Made by a program: the position numbers and the translations under genes
The notes under the pieces: generated by a model
Seen by the model: the letters and a program-made list of their open reading frames with translations, nothing else
Told to the model about the DNA's origin: nothing
Database searches by the model: none
In this document: piece by piece, positions 27,182-38,489 of the stretch
How positions within the stretch are numbered: position 1 is the first letter of the stretch
Layout of the letters: every line of letters starts with the position of its first letter
Assembly (NCBI RefSeq): GCF_001632365.1
Contig: NW_024468565.1
Location: 166,228-230,227, forward strand
Length of the DNA stretch: 64,000 nt
Origin: Laetiporus sulphureus 93-53
Lineage: Eukaryota; Basidiomycota; Agaricomycetes; Polyporales; Laetiporaceae
Direction of reading: 5' to 3'

Positions 27182-30100
27182 CTAAACACCGTATCGTTGT
27201 GCTAAGCGCTCCTGTATGGCAGGCGGGAAGGTCGCTACCTGGGCCGACCACCCAGTAACATCATGGTTCTTGAATGTTGTCAGAATCTCTTGGAACATCG
27301 CATTGAGCTCGGGAGAGGGTTGGTTCCATCGAACGATCGCGTTACAGAACCAAAGGAGGCTCTGTGAGGTCACGTTAAAACTATTCATTCATACCATGAT
27401 CACACCCTCTTACCTTCATTATACCAGTGGGGTTTGCCTTCACAAGCGTGCACAAACCGCGGAATGCAGAGTCCTTCTCTTCATTATCGCGAATCTCATA
27501 CATTGCCTGGCACCAAGCCTGGGCAAACTCGGGCAGCAACGGGGCGACCATTGTCGGATGCATGTGTCCGATCCGCCCTATTGACACTGCAATGTTCTCG
27601 TGCAGACTGCGAGGTGCTTTAGCGTGAAGGAGAATCGGCACCAGACGTGATATCAACGGGTTGACCCATTGCCTAAATTCGGGATCATCTGCCGAGCATA
27701 CACCGTCGGCGTGAGTGATACTTTCATCGTTCACGGAGAAACCTCCACGCACCCCGCCCATAGCGAAGAGCCACTTCTCCGACTGACCAAGCTGCGTTGT
27801 TGCACGTCCCGATGAACTCGACCTTCGGTTCGGGACCCAGCTGCTCAATGAGCTCTTGCATAATCGCCGGCATATGCGGACGCAGACGCAGAAGCGGGAA
27901 GCAGTTCATGGCCATATTGCCGACGAGCGCATAAGCGAATTGCCGAACAGGCGTTTGTGGATGCTTCAAGCAGAACGTGAGCAACGAGAGAAGGTTCGGC
28001 TGGCTACGTGTGATCAACGGCTCCAGAGCCATGCCGAGGCCCTGCGTCAAACCGGACAACAGCTCAAGCGCGACGACCAGGAACGACCTGTCTGGCTCGT
28101 CCATGTCCGGGTTCTGCTGGTACGCTTGGTATTGAAGCAGGGAACTGTGGACGATAGCGGCGCAGCGCTCGTAGATAGATGTCGCGTAAGGAAAGCAAGC
28201 AGGACCCATGGCTATGATCACGGATGCGAGACACTATACAGCACAGAAGAATAAATTTTGGCAGAATTGTTTGTGCGCGCAGCAGGTAACACGTACCTCC
28301 AGAAGGGGAATGAAGTCCTCATCATCATCTTTGAGCTTGCTCCACCGCTGAAGAAATGGTGGCATGAGAATATCTATGAACGTTGGATTTTGTAATGCTG
28401 GGCCGACAGCATCAGCGAGAGTACCGACAGCATCATATAAAATGAGCATGTTCTTGTGCTGGTACTTGTCGAACGCGAAGACGAGGTTACGCAGGACCGG
28501 CTCAAGGAACGGTACAAGCTCGACGCCCGCGTCCTCCTCAAACGTGGCGAATGCACTACAGCCAGCTTCTTGGACACGCTTATTGTTATCGAGGACCATA
28601 CGCAAAAGCTGCAAGGCAGTCTATAGTCAACTATCAACGAGAAGTGGCCACGAATCCGACGCTCACCCCTTGCAACGTTGGAACGAAGAACAGGTTCCTA
28701 TGCTCTTCTGATACGGGCTGAGTACACCAGCTAGCATACCGACCCAACGTCCAACACGTGATCGACCGCACAAGAGGCTTTAAACGAAGTCAGCAAAGCG
28801 CATAGTGAACGTCACGTTGACGTACCTTGGGATCGTTCAGCGTGTTGTTGAGGTACGGGACCAGCGTCAATAAATGAGGTTCGATTGCATCGATACAACC
28901 TAGGCAGCATGGTCAGCACCCTGTATACCGTCGAACACTGATGCTCACCTTCGGCCATCGCACCCAGAGCCAGGATACCGATCTCTCGCTGCAGCCAATC
29001 TTCATTCCACAACTTGTTTTTGAGGGGCTCCAACAGGACATTGAGCAGATCGGCGCCAAATCGAACTGCCAATAGGTCCAACGCCGCAGCCGCACATTTT
29101 CTCAGGTTCCATTCAGTCGACATCTCGTCGAAGTCCTCCTCGTCGTCGAGCTCGTTGAGTTCGTCATCGTCATCTTCTAGCTCCTCGCCATAAGCTCCAA
29201 TACGTGGCTTGGAGGAAGCATCTGCGCCGTTCGACTCGTGCTCGTAGCCGTGCGATTTACCTCCATAGTGTCGCGGTTTGATGTCGCTTTCCTTATCTGG
29301 AACCGACGCGTCCTCTGCGTCGGCCTCGAGCCACACCAGGTCGTCCTCGCCGTATACCATGCAATCGAGCAAGACCGGTGCAACCTTTCCAAGAAGTGGG
29401 TGAAGGTATGATGCGAGGTCGGGATCCTCGGCAAAGGTTAACCAGAACTCGCAGGCCTCGAGAGCAACATTTTCGTTCTTGTCCTTGGTGGAGTATAGCA
29501 TGTATTCTGCAATATTGTTCAATTCCGGCATGAGTTTCTCGGGTCGGGACGCAAGGAGCAGGACGAGCGCCTGGCAGACATGACGGCGCATGGAGGGATC
29601 TTCGTCCGATGCCCGCTTGAAGAGCGCCGCAATGAAGGCTTCTATGTGCGCGAACAGTGATTGACAGCCGATGGGGACAAAGTAGGACAGACAAGCGACA
29701 GCATGTAAACGCATTTTTGGATTAGGATGCTCCGAGAGCATGAGGATTTTCGGAATCATGAATTCGAGGGGCCATGTGCCGCTGATCTCGACGTCCAACT
29801 TCCGAGGATAGTCTTCGCATGCCTTCTCGAGCACGTTAAATGCCGCCTAAAGTCAAATCGTGTGAGATCATATCGCTAGCGATCGAGAATGCACAAATTT
29901 CCAGAGAACGCATATAAGATTCAGGCGACCCGGTAGTCGCCACCACATCTAGACCCTCAGGAGCATGATGCGCAGTGAAAAGCAACTTTCAAATGCAAAC
30001 CTCCTTCCGTTCCACCCGTGCGCCTGAGAGGAAGGTGTAAAGATGCTTACCTCTTGTTGATCGAGATCCGTCGAATCCAAGTAATGAACCAGCTGTTGCA

Positions 30101-30545
30101 GACACTCCGGCCAGTTCTTAGGCTCCAAGATACCAAGGAATGCGACGATATCCTGCCCAGCTGCATTACGGATCATAACCGAAGGATCATTGAAAGCCTG
30201 CAAGACTGAGGCCTTCACGAACGACACTACGTCCGGTGATGAATTGAGAATGAGACGGGCATTGTTCTTGAGGAGATATCCAGCGATTGTACGGATACAG
30301 TCCTCCTCCTGCGGCATGCACGCGAGGATATAGGCGAGATAGCCAATATAATCAGGAACACGCGTGAAACTGTTCAATTTCTTTGTAATAGTAGATTGAT
30401 GAGCATGAGACGCGGTAGCCGATATTACGAGACGACGTACATGAGTAATAGTATGCTGGACCTGGGTGTTCTGGGTATCTGTTGAGTCGTGGATTGTTTG
30501 CAAAATTTCCTGCAGTCCATCTTGCTGAGGGACCCAGGAGGACAT
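27182..30545 (-). CDS. Transportin (karyopherin beta-2, Kap104-like)
   Basis: Nuclear import receptor of the importin-beta superfamily; it carries PY-NLS cargo such as RNA-binding proteins through the pore and releases it on Ran-GTP. Nine exons can be traced: 30545-30441, 30380-30051, 29846-28949, 28899-28826, 28777-28667, 28608-28297, 28233-27753, 27688-27414 and 27361-27182, giving about 921 residues, the normal length. It begins [19 protein letters not shown] and ends [13 protein letters not shown] repeats run throughout ([34 protein letters not shown]), and an acidic Asp/Glu loop at about 29110-29180 marks the Ran-sensitive H8 loop of transportin. All junctions are GT-AG and keep frame; no damage was seen. 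Probably single-copy and essential. Confidence 0.93.
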
Positions 30546-31733
30546 GATGGATGATCAAGACGCGTGTACAACGTAGAGCAAGTCAATGGACGCGTAAAAG
30601 TGGAGACAAGTTCCGCTGGATGGTGTCGGGCTTGCTGTTTGTTTGCGACAAACCAGCTTGGCTGATGTAACTTAATTCATTTCGGTAATTCCCATCAACC
30701 TTTCCACTGTGGGGCCAGCAGAAAAGCTGGACGTAGTAGTAAATTCAGACAGTTTATATACTTTCAGACCTTTCTGTATGACACTGCATCCCTCGGCGCC
30801 GACGACAGCAATAAATATTTGAGGTGATTGTGAAAACTTGTGCACAATAACATGTGCAGACAGAGCTGGGGCAGCAGAATACAAGAAACGCACGTTCACA
30901 CGAGAAGGGCCTTATTTACGTCCGCGGCAATGACGGCGAAGATCTTGCGTGCGCTGTTGGGAATGCCCAGCTGCAGATGACCCGAACCCAGGATCGGTGA
31001 CGGGTGGCAACAACTTCGCATAGTAATACCCAAGGCATGCAGTGTTAGCACAGCCAACGGCGACGGCATAGTGTGAGGAATAGCTTACGGGCGTCGAACT
31101 TGAAATTACTTGCGGGCCCGTAAACTGGCTGCTGTGTCGTACGGAACATTCAGACAGGAGATTGGACTCTGGAGCCCAGCAAGTTTACTATGACCGCGGC
31201 ATTGTCGAAAGACTGACCGAGTATAAGTCATCGCGCGATGCCGACGATGCTCTTAGACGAAGGGAACTGAGCATTGGTTGAGAGGTGATTCTGGAATCCG
31301 GCTGAGAGTGAGTGCATAGGGTTAAAATAGGTACCATGAATGTTTTTGTGATTTCGCGCGGACATGGCACGGGTGGGAGGACTGGTAACGAGAACGCATT
31401 CTGCTGGCCGCTGACCGCTGCGATGCTGATGAAGCAGACCTGAGAAGAATGTCTGGTCCGATCAGTCAAGTAGGAAGGAGGCTTTCTTTGTTGTGCACTG
31501 ACGCTCAGAGATGGTACAGAATCGTTGGGGAACAGCGAAGGAGAGCGACCGTTTGGAAATGTCCATCGAAATCCCGGCTTAATTAAAGTTGTCGCACGCG
31601 CACTTACAATTGACTGGTGTGGGTGCATGCACCGGTTCATCGGTCCACCCATTGTCAAGCCAGACTTTGTAACAACGCGCTAATGTACATGCAATACGGA
31701 ATCGAATCATGGACACAACAGGCACGGCCAAGA
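30546..31733. other. Region between transportin and RPA2, no clear gene
   Basis: A minus-strand frame at 30672-30899 (75 codons, with IAVVGAEGCSVIQKGLKVYK) looks mildly coding and could be a terminal exon. A possible upstream piece reading LQLGIPNSARKIFAVIAADV lies at about 30910-30975. I do not recognise the protein. The rest shows no motif. Confidence 0.35.
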
Positions 31734-32893
31734 TCATACATTCGCCAGACTGAAGTGACACTCGTCAATTGTGGTGTAGACCAACCCTTCATCCATCAGT
31801 TTGTCCAACGCCTCGCTGCAAACAAAAGGTCGTCAGTAACCAGCAAAAGCAACTGACATCTTACAAGCCACCCACCTTATGACAGCTGCGTCTTTGACGT
31901 CGCCACTCAGAGCTTTTGCTATAGCCCCAACATTGATGCCCTCTTCCTTGGGCGGCTGGACCACCATGAACTCCACAATCTTACGTTGCACTGGTGAGAG
32001 GCGTGCGTATTCTTCTCTTGACAAACCACCTTGCGCTTGTGGCACATACACTGAGGAACCCACAAGCTGGTTCGTGACACCGCCGTTCGTTGTGTGAATA
32101 CTTCCGGCCTCGCTTGGCCTCAGAGGCTGCGACTACATTAGCACTTGCCATCAGGTGATACCTTATATACATACCGGCCCTCTCTCCAGCATAAGGGTCA
32201 CCACCATTGCAGCAGAGACATGAGATAAAACTTCATGAGTGTCAGTCACTTTTCGAATGTGATTTGCGTTGATGTAGCGCTTGTTGCCAAACGACTTCAG
32301 GCTGCCCATGACATATACGTACATGGCCTCTCTGTGCGCAGTGATAAGACCTGGTAGACATGTTGGCGAGATGGACTTACTTTACGCCTCCCCATCGCTC
32401 TGTATCGTCTTCATTCGTGCCGTCAAGCCAGTGCCACGCTTCTATCCTCTCGGTGCCGTCATCTAGCCAATAGATGCAAGTCATCGCCTGGCGTTTGATG
32501 CTCACTACACATCCGACAACCGAGACCTGGGAAAAAAGCAGATGTAGAAAAGTACATGGATCCAATCTGTTCACTCACCTGCCCAACCTCATGATCGTTT
32601 ATCATCCATGGGCCTTCTGACTGTGGCTGCGTTGCCATCAGGAGTTGTCGGATGAGGACAGGCCGTAAAGTGTGCATAGCGGCTCCTCGCTATATCCTCA
32701 TACTCAGCTGGCATGTGTTCAAAACTCACAAGTACTCACTTTGAAAGAGTCGCCTGGGGTGCCACTAGCGCTACCAAACGGTGAACTCCCTGCCATGTAT
32801 CCGCCTCCCTTGTTGCTGCCGTACTCGCTGTCTATGCCCTAAGAAGTCAGAGAGGCCCATGCAAGCTGTTGCATGCTGCTTACATTGGCTCAT
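31734..32893 (-). CDS. RPA2: Replication protein A 32 kDa subunit (RPA2)
   Basis: Middle subunit of the single-strand DNA binding complex RPA, used in replication, repair and checkpoint signalling. Exons read leftwards: a Gly/Ser-rich start with YMAGSSPFGSASGTPGDSFK (to 32740), 32689-32579 with TLRPVLIRQLL and INDHEVGQ, 32526-32381 (OB-fold strands, IYWLDDGTERIEAWHWLD), an exon near 32330-32180 with YVYVMGSLKSFGNKRYINAN, then the C-terminal winged helix (SPVQRKIVEFM; SEALDKLMDEGLVYTTIDE), stop at 31734-31736. The start is probably the ATG at 32891-32893 followed by a tiny exon MSQ, but that splice does not join cleanly to the next frame; the ATG at 32794-32796 is the alternative. Otherwise intact. 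Confidence 0.88.
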
Positions 32894-32986
32894 GGCTGCC
32901 AGCGAGTGTGATGGTTGCTGCCTTCGCCGAGCCCGTAAGCCATCGATCGATGAATCTAAGCGTGAATCTAAGCGCTCAGTGATACA

Positions 32987-33172
32987 ATGAGCGCTACCTC
33001 CCACATGTCTGTTTCCACGCCACCAACCGACGCATCTCCGTCTCGGGTCCTTGGACGTGTCCTCTCGCCTCCTTTCTCCTCCTCTCGTCGCCCCGTCCCT
33101 GGCTCCGAAGCTGGCACTCACCCATCACCAACACACATGTCAGACGACGGCTCCTCAGGCCTCAGGCTCTAG
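32987..33172 (+). other. Possible 5' coding remnant divergent from RPA2
   Basis: An open frame starts MSATSHMSVSTPP 94 bases from the putative RPA2 start on the opposite strand, is Ser/Pro-rich and stops after 61 codons; a shifted frame continues the same composition to about 33230. It resembles the disordered N-terminus of a fungal protein cut short, but no domain follows. Low certainty. Confidence 0.25.
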
Positions 33173-33424
33173 CCAGCACCACGCGCCGGACGCTGCTGAG
33201 CACGACGCCTTCGATTCTGCCAGCGCGGTCTCATGACCCATGAAGTCCACCTGTCCAAGAGCCCGCCACATCATCAACGCGTTCGAGCGGCCGGGCACGG
33301 CGAGGTCTGGCCCGCTCGCGACACGTCCAAGGGGTGGACGCGAGGTGGTGCGTGCCTCGCATATGCTGAATGTATTTTATCTGTGCGTGATTGACGTGTA
33401 GCCGTTTGTATGTACCCGTGTGTG

Positions 33425-34225
33425 CAGGCGATCGGGGTTGTGAAATGGAAGAATCCGAGCTTCGGCTGAAACTCGTCCGACCAGCTCGCGAGCTCCTTCT
33501 CGCGTATCTTCTCGTTCGCAACGATAGCCTTCATCGACATCCGCCGCTCCCCCGGATCTCCAACATCACCATGCTCAGCCCCGTGTGGCCCTCGTTCATC
33601 GGCGGGGGCTTGGAGCTCTTGCTCGGGCTCGCGCACGCCGCCGCCGAGCCCCAGAGGGAGATCACCTTCTCCACGTGCCCGTACACCTCCACCACTGCCT
33701 TCTGATCCTTCGGCAGGTCGCTCAAGGAACTCCTCCTGGTGCTGCAGGAACTGTTGTTCCTCGATGATGTTCTGCAGCCTTTCCTCCCACATCTTCTCCC
33801 ATATCGGCTTCACCGTCTGAATGTGCTTCTATAGGCTATCTACCTCCAGTGCGACCGCCTCCACGTCCGTTTGACATTTTTCAGCACATGCGGCTTCGGC
33901 GACACGTTCCGCTTGGTCACATCGCCCTTGATACTCTCTACTATGTCCTGCAGCTCCTCCGTCTTCGTCTGCCCGTTTGGGCTCTGCAAGTCCACTGTCG
34001 CTTTCCTGTCATTGATAGACGCCCCGCCGACCTTCTGCGTCGCGAGCTGCCGCACGTTATGCGTCTGCGACCGCAGCGCGCCCAGCGACTCCTTCGTCTG
34101 CTTGACGAACTCGGTATACATCTGCCGCATGATCCCCAGGTCTTGCTGCAGGTTCTGCACCTCGTCGAATTGGGTCTTCAAGCTTCAAGTCTGACGCGAT
34201 CCGCGTCGTGAACTCGGACATGACC
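33425..34225 (-). pseudogene. Bud6/AIP3 actin-interacting protein, C-terminal fragment, frameshifted
   Basis: Bud6/AIP3 binds actin and formins at polarised growth sites. Leftward from 34225: EFTTRIASDLK, then in a shifted frame TQFDEVQNLQQDLGIMRQMY, TEFVKQTKESLGALRSQT, RNVSPKPHVLK, WEKMWEERLQNIIEEQQFL, and AVVEVYGHVEKVISL in yet another frame, then RRMSMKAIVANEKIREKEL near 33520. The order and coiled-coil character match the conserved AIP3 domain. Frame changes near 34180, 33720 and 33540 and loss of both the N-terminal half and the extreme C-terminus indicate a decayed copy. Confidence 0.7.
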
Positions 34226-35984
34226 AACGTGCCCATCATCTACACCTGGATCGACGAAGTGCCCGTGTGCTGCGGCGTCACCGGCTCCGCCTCCGCGGGC
34301 GGCACGGCGTCATCCGAGAGGAACCTCGATAGGTGCCATGCGATGTGGCGGAACTGGCAGTCTGTCGGGGGCGCCGTCACCAGCTTGTTCCTGACAAGAG
34401 GCTGGGCAATGATCATGGGTGTTGGTGGATTCGACGCCCGACGGTTGGTAGCGACCATACTTCCGGCATACTAGAGGAAAACCAGAAAGGAATGTGGCGA
34501 GTATTCTGTGAGAACCTGCTCGTCTGAGGGCGTCGCCATCGGTTCCCTTGCGGGCAACAGCAGCGGACCATCGTCCAATGTCCCGCTCTCAACGACGCGG
34601 GACCGAAGAGAAAGAAGACCCTTGAAAACAGCGTACATCCACATGCAAACTACTACAAAAGAACGAAGTGTACCATTGACCATTGGGATACCGTTTGAGA
34701 CGATGATCCAGAATCTTCTGCGCCGTGCTGATGTCAATACCTTCGAACGTGAAGTTCGACAGAACGAGATGGGAGCATTAGTGCCGTGTCGCACATTGTT
34801 CGGAAAGGCCCTCCTGTTCTTACAGCGCGCAACTCAATCATGCATAAGAGACACGAGGAAATCCAGTCCACACCAAGACTGACGGCAGGCTCATCCGAGT
34901 CCGTCAATCATCCTCCATGCAGGCCAGCATGCCTGTCTCCACTGCATCCAAAAGGCTCGATAGAAGGCATCATTGACAGAATGACATTGGAGAGCGCGAT
35001 GCCCAGGCAGACCCCTGACGGGAAATGCGCATCAATCGACTTATCCTCGGGCCTTTCCCCTTTGACTTGCGCCTCGGCATCGACGGTCTCGAGGAACTTG
35101 CCAGACGGCGATAGATAGATATTGATCGTCGTACGCATGGTCAGTCTGCGAGGCTTAATAGGCATGAGACTCACGGGACCACAGAACTCGCGTTTCTTTG
35201 ATGAATGTAAGCCAATCGCCCCAACAGACGAGACCGAGCATGGCCTGCAGTCAAATTACATGGGGTGGAACGAGCATGCAATATCGCATTAGGCTCTCCG
35301 CCCACACCAGCTCGGCGTGCCGCTTGCTCGGCGTCATGCTCTTGATCCAACCGACGCCCGAAGTGTACAGCGACGGAACGACGATCCCTGCCAATCTTGT
35401 GGCTAGTGACGTTTCCGACGGTAGCTTGCCACGCTGTTTCCATGTCTGACATTCCTCATCCTCGAAGGACAGGAGACCCTTGTGATACTGAATGAGCTCA
35501 TATCCCGTTGAAATGTGGAGATGTTCCCTGCGCTGCGATCAGGCACGCCAAGTCCTGAGCCAGAACTGCGCACCTCTTGGGATCATATTCCCCGACACTA
35601 TGTCACATATGACAACGAAGATGCCACAGAGAGGTTCTACCGATAATGAGACTACATAACATGGAAATCACACACCCAGATGACTCAACACATCACAAGA
35701 TAGGGACAGGAGCACGAGTTGATAGGGGATGGCGTAGCAGGTAGGTAAATTCGGTCTGATGTCACTACCGTGAATCACGCATCATTCTCAGTGGCCCAGG
35801 GCAAACAGCCCACTTTGGGGATCCTCACTAGCTGGGCTGTTTGACCTGAACTTTCCTGGACACAGCGCGTCTGATCACGTGAGCGGTGGCGACCTAAGCT
35901 TGCTTGCAGTGACCAGTCCCCGCCACAGCACGCATTCACATTGACCGTGTAATCTTAGAGGCCGTTTTTTCTTCGCTGACCGAC
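34226..35984. other. Unassigned, possibly decayed minus-strand gene
   Basis: Minus-strand frames at 34794-34471, 35174-34908 and 35452-35171 look partly coding. One contains SNFTFEGIDISTAQKILDH, another VCWGDWLTFIKETRVLWSRE, which is reminiscent of the DUF6533 membrane-protein start in Agaricomycetes. The pieces cannot be joined convincingly and I do not name a product. 35460-35980 shows nothing. Confidence 0.3.
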
Positions 35985-36335
35985 ATGGAAGAACACTCTG
36001 CTCCACCCAGACCACCGCCGATGAAGAAGCTTACAAGATCGTCTCCGCCGCCAAAGCGCAAGCGCAGAGGCTCGATATCGAGGCCGCCGCACAGGCACAG
36101 GCCACCCGTATGGCCGCAGAGGCCGAGGCCGAGGCGGTCCGCATCCGCGGCGGCAGATGCTGAGGTGCGCGACCAGTTTGCGCGCGAGATGGAGCTGCGC
36201 CTCGTCGAGGTGGCGCGTGTGCAGGCGGTCGGCGTCAAGGCGGTGTTCGTGCCTTCGGAGGGCATCGGCGTGCAGATGGGCGCAAATATGGCGGCGGGGA
36301 TGGCGGCCCGGATGGGTGCGGATGCTCGGCGGTGA
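35985..36335 (+). pseudogene. SPFH/band-7-like protein, C-terminal fragment
   Basis: From about 36015 one frame reads EEAYKIVSAAKAQAQRLDIE and continues Ala/Glu/Arg-rich. After a +1 shift near 36150, a second frame reads AAADAEVRDQFAREMELRLV, VFVPSEGIGVQMG and MAARMGADARR before a stop at 36333-36335. Long Ala-rich helices after an SPFH domain, ending in a short Gly/Met-rich tail, suggest a flotillin/band-7-like membrane scaffold protein. The SPFH domain itself is missing. The next relic begins within about 20 bases, so two gene tails are packed together. Confidence 0.45.
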
Positions 36336-36344
36336 TTGTCACTG

Positions 36345-37972
36345 TCGTCAGATACGTTCGGAAAAGACAGCACGCCAGCGGATTGATGAGCTCGATGAGG
36401 CTCTGCGGGAGAGCAAAGTTGCATTGGAGAATGCGAGAGCAGAGAATGAAGGCCTTCGGAGCGAGATTGCCGAAAGTGATATGGACGGCCACTTTCATTG
36501 CACACACTGATGTCGTGTCTCTCATTGTAGGATTTGAGAGCTTCAACCCGATCGCATCCGGCGATGAGAAGATCAATGCCGTTATCCGTCGGTCAGCAGG
36601 AAATCGAGCATCTCAAATACCAGCTCTCCGAGTCTCAATCCGAACATCCTCACGACGTCAGCACGCCCATTGCAGGACCCGCCGAAACTGAGCCCGGGAT
36701 TCGCGAGCTTACCGAACTACTGGAGAAATCCAAGACAGATACGGCCGAGGTGAGCACATCATGCATGCCTTGTAAATCCACGTGCGGACGCTCAACCGTA
36801 CGCCAAGTTGCGTGAGCAGCTCGCGGAAAGCAAGGCCGAACGAGACTCGGCGCATGCGGAAGTGGCAGCGCTGCAGTCGCTGGTGGACGAGCGCACGGCC
36901 GAGCTGGAGAACCTGCGCAAGAAGGTCAACCGCGAGATTCTTGTGAACGGGATCGAATGTGGCAAGGCGTCCTCGTCCAAGCATGACATCTCGACCGCGC
37001 GGGACGAGATCACCGGGCTCAAGTGCGTGTTGCGATGTTTCTATGAGAACAGGCTGTTGAAAGCTCTCATGTCAGGCATATCGTGCAAGAGCTGCAGATG
37101 GAGAACTCGTCACACGCTCAGCGGAACAACGCGCTCGAGCAAGAGAACAACTTCCTTCTCTCGGAGACGGAGCAGCTTCGTCAGGTAGATTGGGCGTTAC
37201 CGCATTAATGCCGACGTTGTTCATCACTTCGTTGTAGGAACTCAAGACGCTCGAGGAGAACGTCGAGCAGAGTTTCATGCGCGAAGAGGAATCGCTTTCC
37301 TATGCCGCTGATGGTGCAGATTCTGCGGATGACATTGTGAAGATGCAGAAGAAGCACGAGGTGCGCAGCTCAATGGTCTTCCGAATATTTGCCAGTGACT
37401 AACGCATTGCGGCAGACTGAGCTCGAGCAGCTGCGCAAGAAGCTTGTGGAGGCGGAGCGGACGAGCACGCGGACAATTCATGATGTGAGTATCTGCAGAA
37501 GGACGTGTGATTGCATGTTCACGGTGCATTGCAGCTCAACAAAGAGATCAGTGAGCTGGAAACGTTGATTGAGTCGAAGGTACGGCTTGCGTCCTATCTT
37601 CCGAGGATCGCGCTGATTGCAACATTCTTCAAGTCTACCGCGAAGTACGTACCAGCCTTTGCTACCCGTCTTGCCGATGATGCATATTGATCGCTTATAC
37701 AGGAAGATCTCGAGTCTGAGATTGAGAAGCTCAAGGACAAGCTCGCGTGCTCGCAGAAGAAGATGTCTCGCTCCTCAGTGTCTACGCCTACCTCGGCGAC
37801 CCCGTCCGTCGCCGCGTCACCTTCGTCCACGTCGACGGCGAACCTCGAGACTGTCTGCGAGATCTGCGAGTGCCCCGGGCACAACATCTTCACGTGCGAC
37901 CTGCTTAAGGACGAGGGTGCGCCGCTGGGCATGGACGGCGGGCTGATGATGGTGGGGCTCGACGGGGTGTGA
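36345..37972 (+). pseudogene. CLIP-170-like microtubule plus-end protein, coiled-coil and zinc-knuckle tail
   Basis: A chain of short exons joined by GT-AG introns encodes nearly continuous coiled coil: TARQRIDELDEALRESKVAL, IEHLKYQLSESQSEH, LREQLAESKAERDSAHAEVA, IVQELQMENSSHAQRNNALE, ELKTLEENVEQSFM, TELEQLRKKLVEAERT, DLNKEISELETLIE. It ends with the CLIP zinc knuckle CEICECPGHNIFTC and a stop at 37970-37972. No frameshift is needed in this part. The CAP-Gly domains that should form the N-terminus are absent, since an SPFH-like tail lies directly upstream, and the second zinc knuckle usual in the family is missing. A 5'-truncated CLIP-170 homologue is the best reading. Confidence 0.65.
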
Positions 37973-38304
37973 CGGCTGGGGCGGAGATCGATGCTTTGTG
38001 TACGCCTTTCCTGGAACGTTCTCACCTGCTGCTGATATGCATGGCGTTCTGTGTTCTGTGTCGTTTATAGTGCCAGCCCAGACAGGCCTGCTGTTCCTCC
38101 ATTCAGTCACGACGCCCAAGACAAGCTGGCACCGGCTTACTGCGAATGGAGGGAAAATCAAGGTCCGTCCACGTTACAGAGCGCATCGGCCACCATGTCG
38201 AGCAGCGTGGGAGAACGAGTCTCCAGCCGTTCATGGGCGTCCATGACCGATCGGCCCGGGCGAGCGCAACACGATGTCCTTCCATGAATGGCAAGTGCTT
38301 GAAC

Positions 38305-38480
38305 CGCCACCACCACCACGCAATCACTACCACAACCACCTCCACATGACCAGCTCCACAATCACCACCACATGATCACCACCACGACCACCTCCACACA
38401 ACCTCCACACGATGACCATCTCCACACGACTAGCTCCACAGGACCACTACCACACCACCACCACCACCACTACGACAACC
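38305..38480 (+). repeat. CAC/ACC-rich low-complexity tract
   Basis: About 175 bases made almost wholly of CAC, ACC and TCCACA-type units, immediately upstream of the arginyl-tRNA synthetase relic. In open frames it would encode His or Thr/Ser runs. It looks like an expanded, imperfect microsatellite rather than protein-coding sequence. Confidence 0.8.
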
Positions 38481-38489
38481 GCATTGGGC

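Noticed and set aside
34900..35452. DUF6533 membrane protein
   Set aside because: One suggestive stretch only; exons could not be joined and the following segments do not fit the family.
38305..38480. CRISPR-like array or His-rich coding region
   Set aside because: Units are short and imperfect with no spacers, and the organism is a fungus; a simple repeat explains it.
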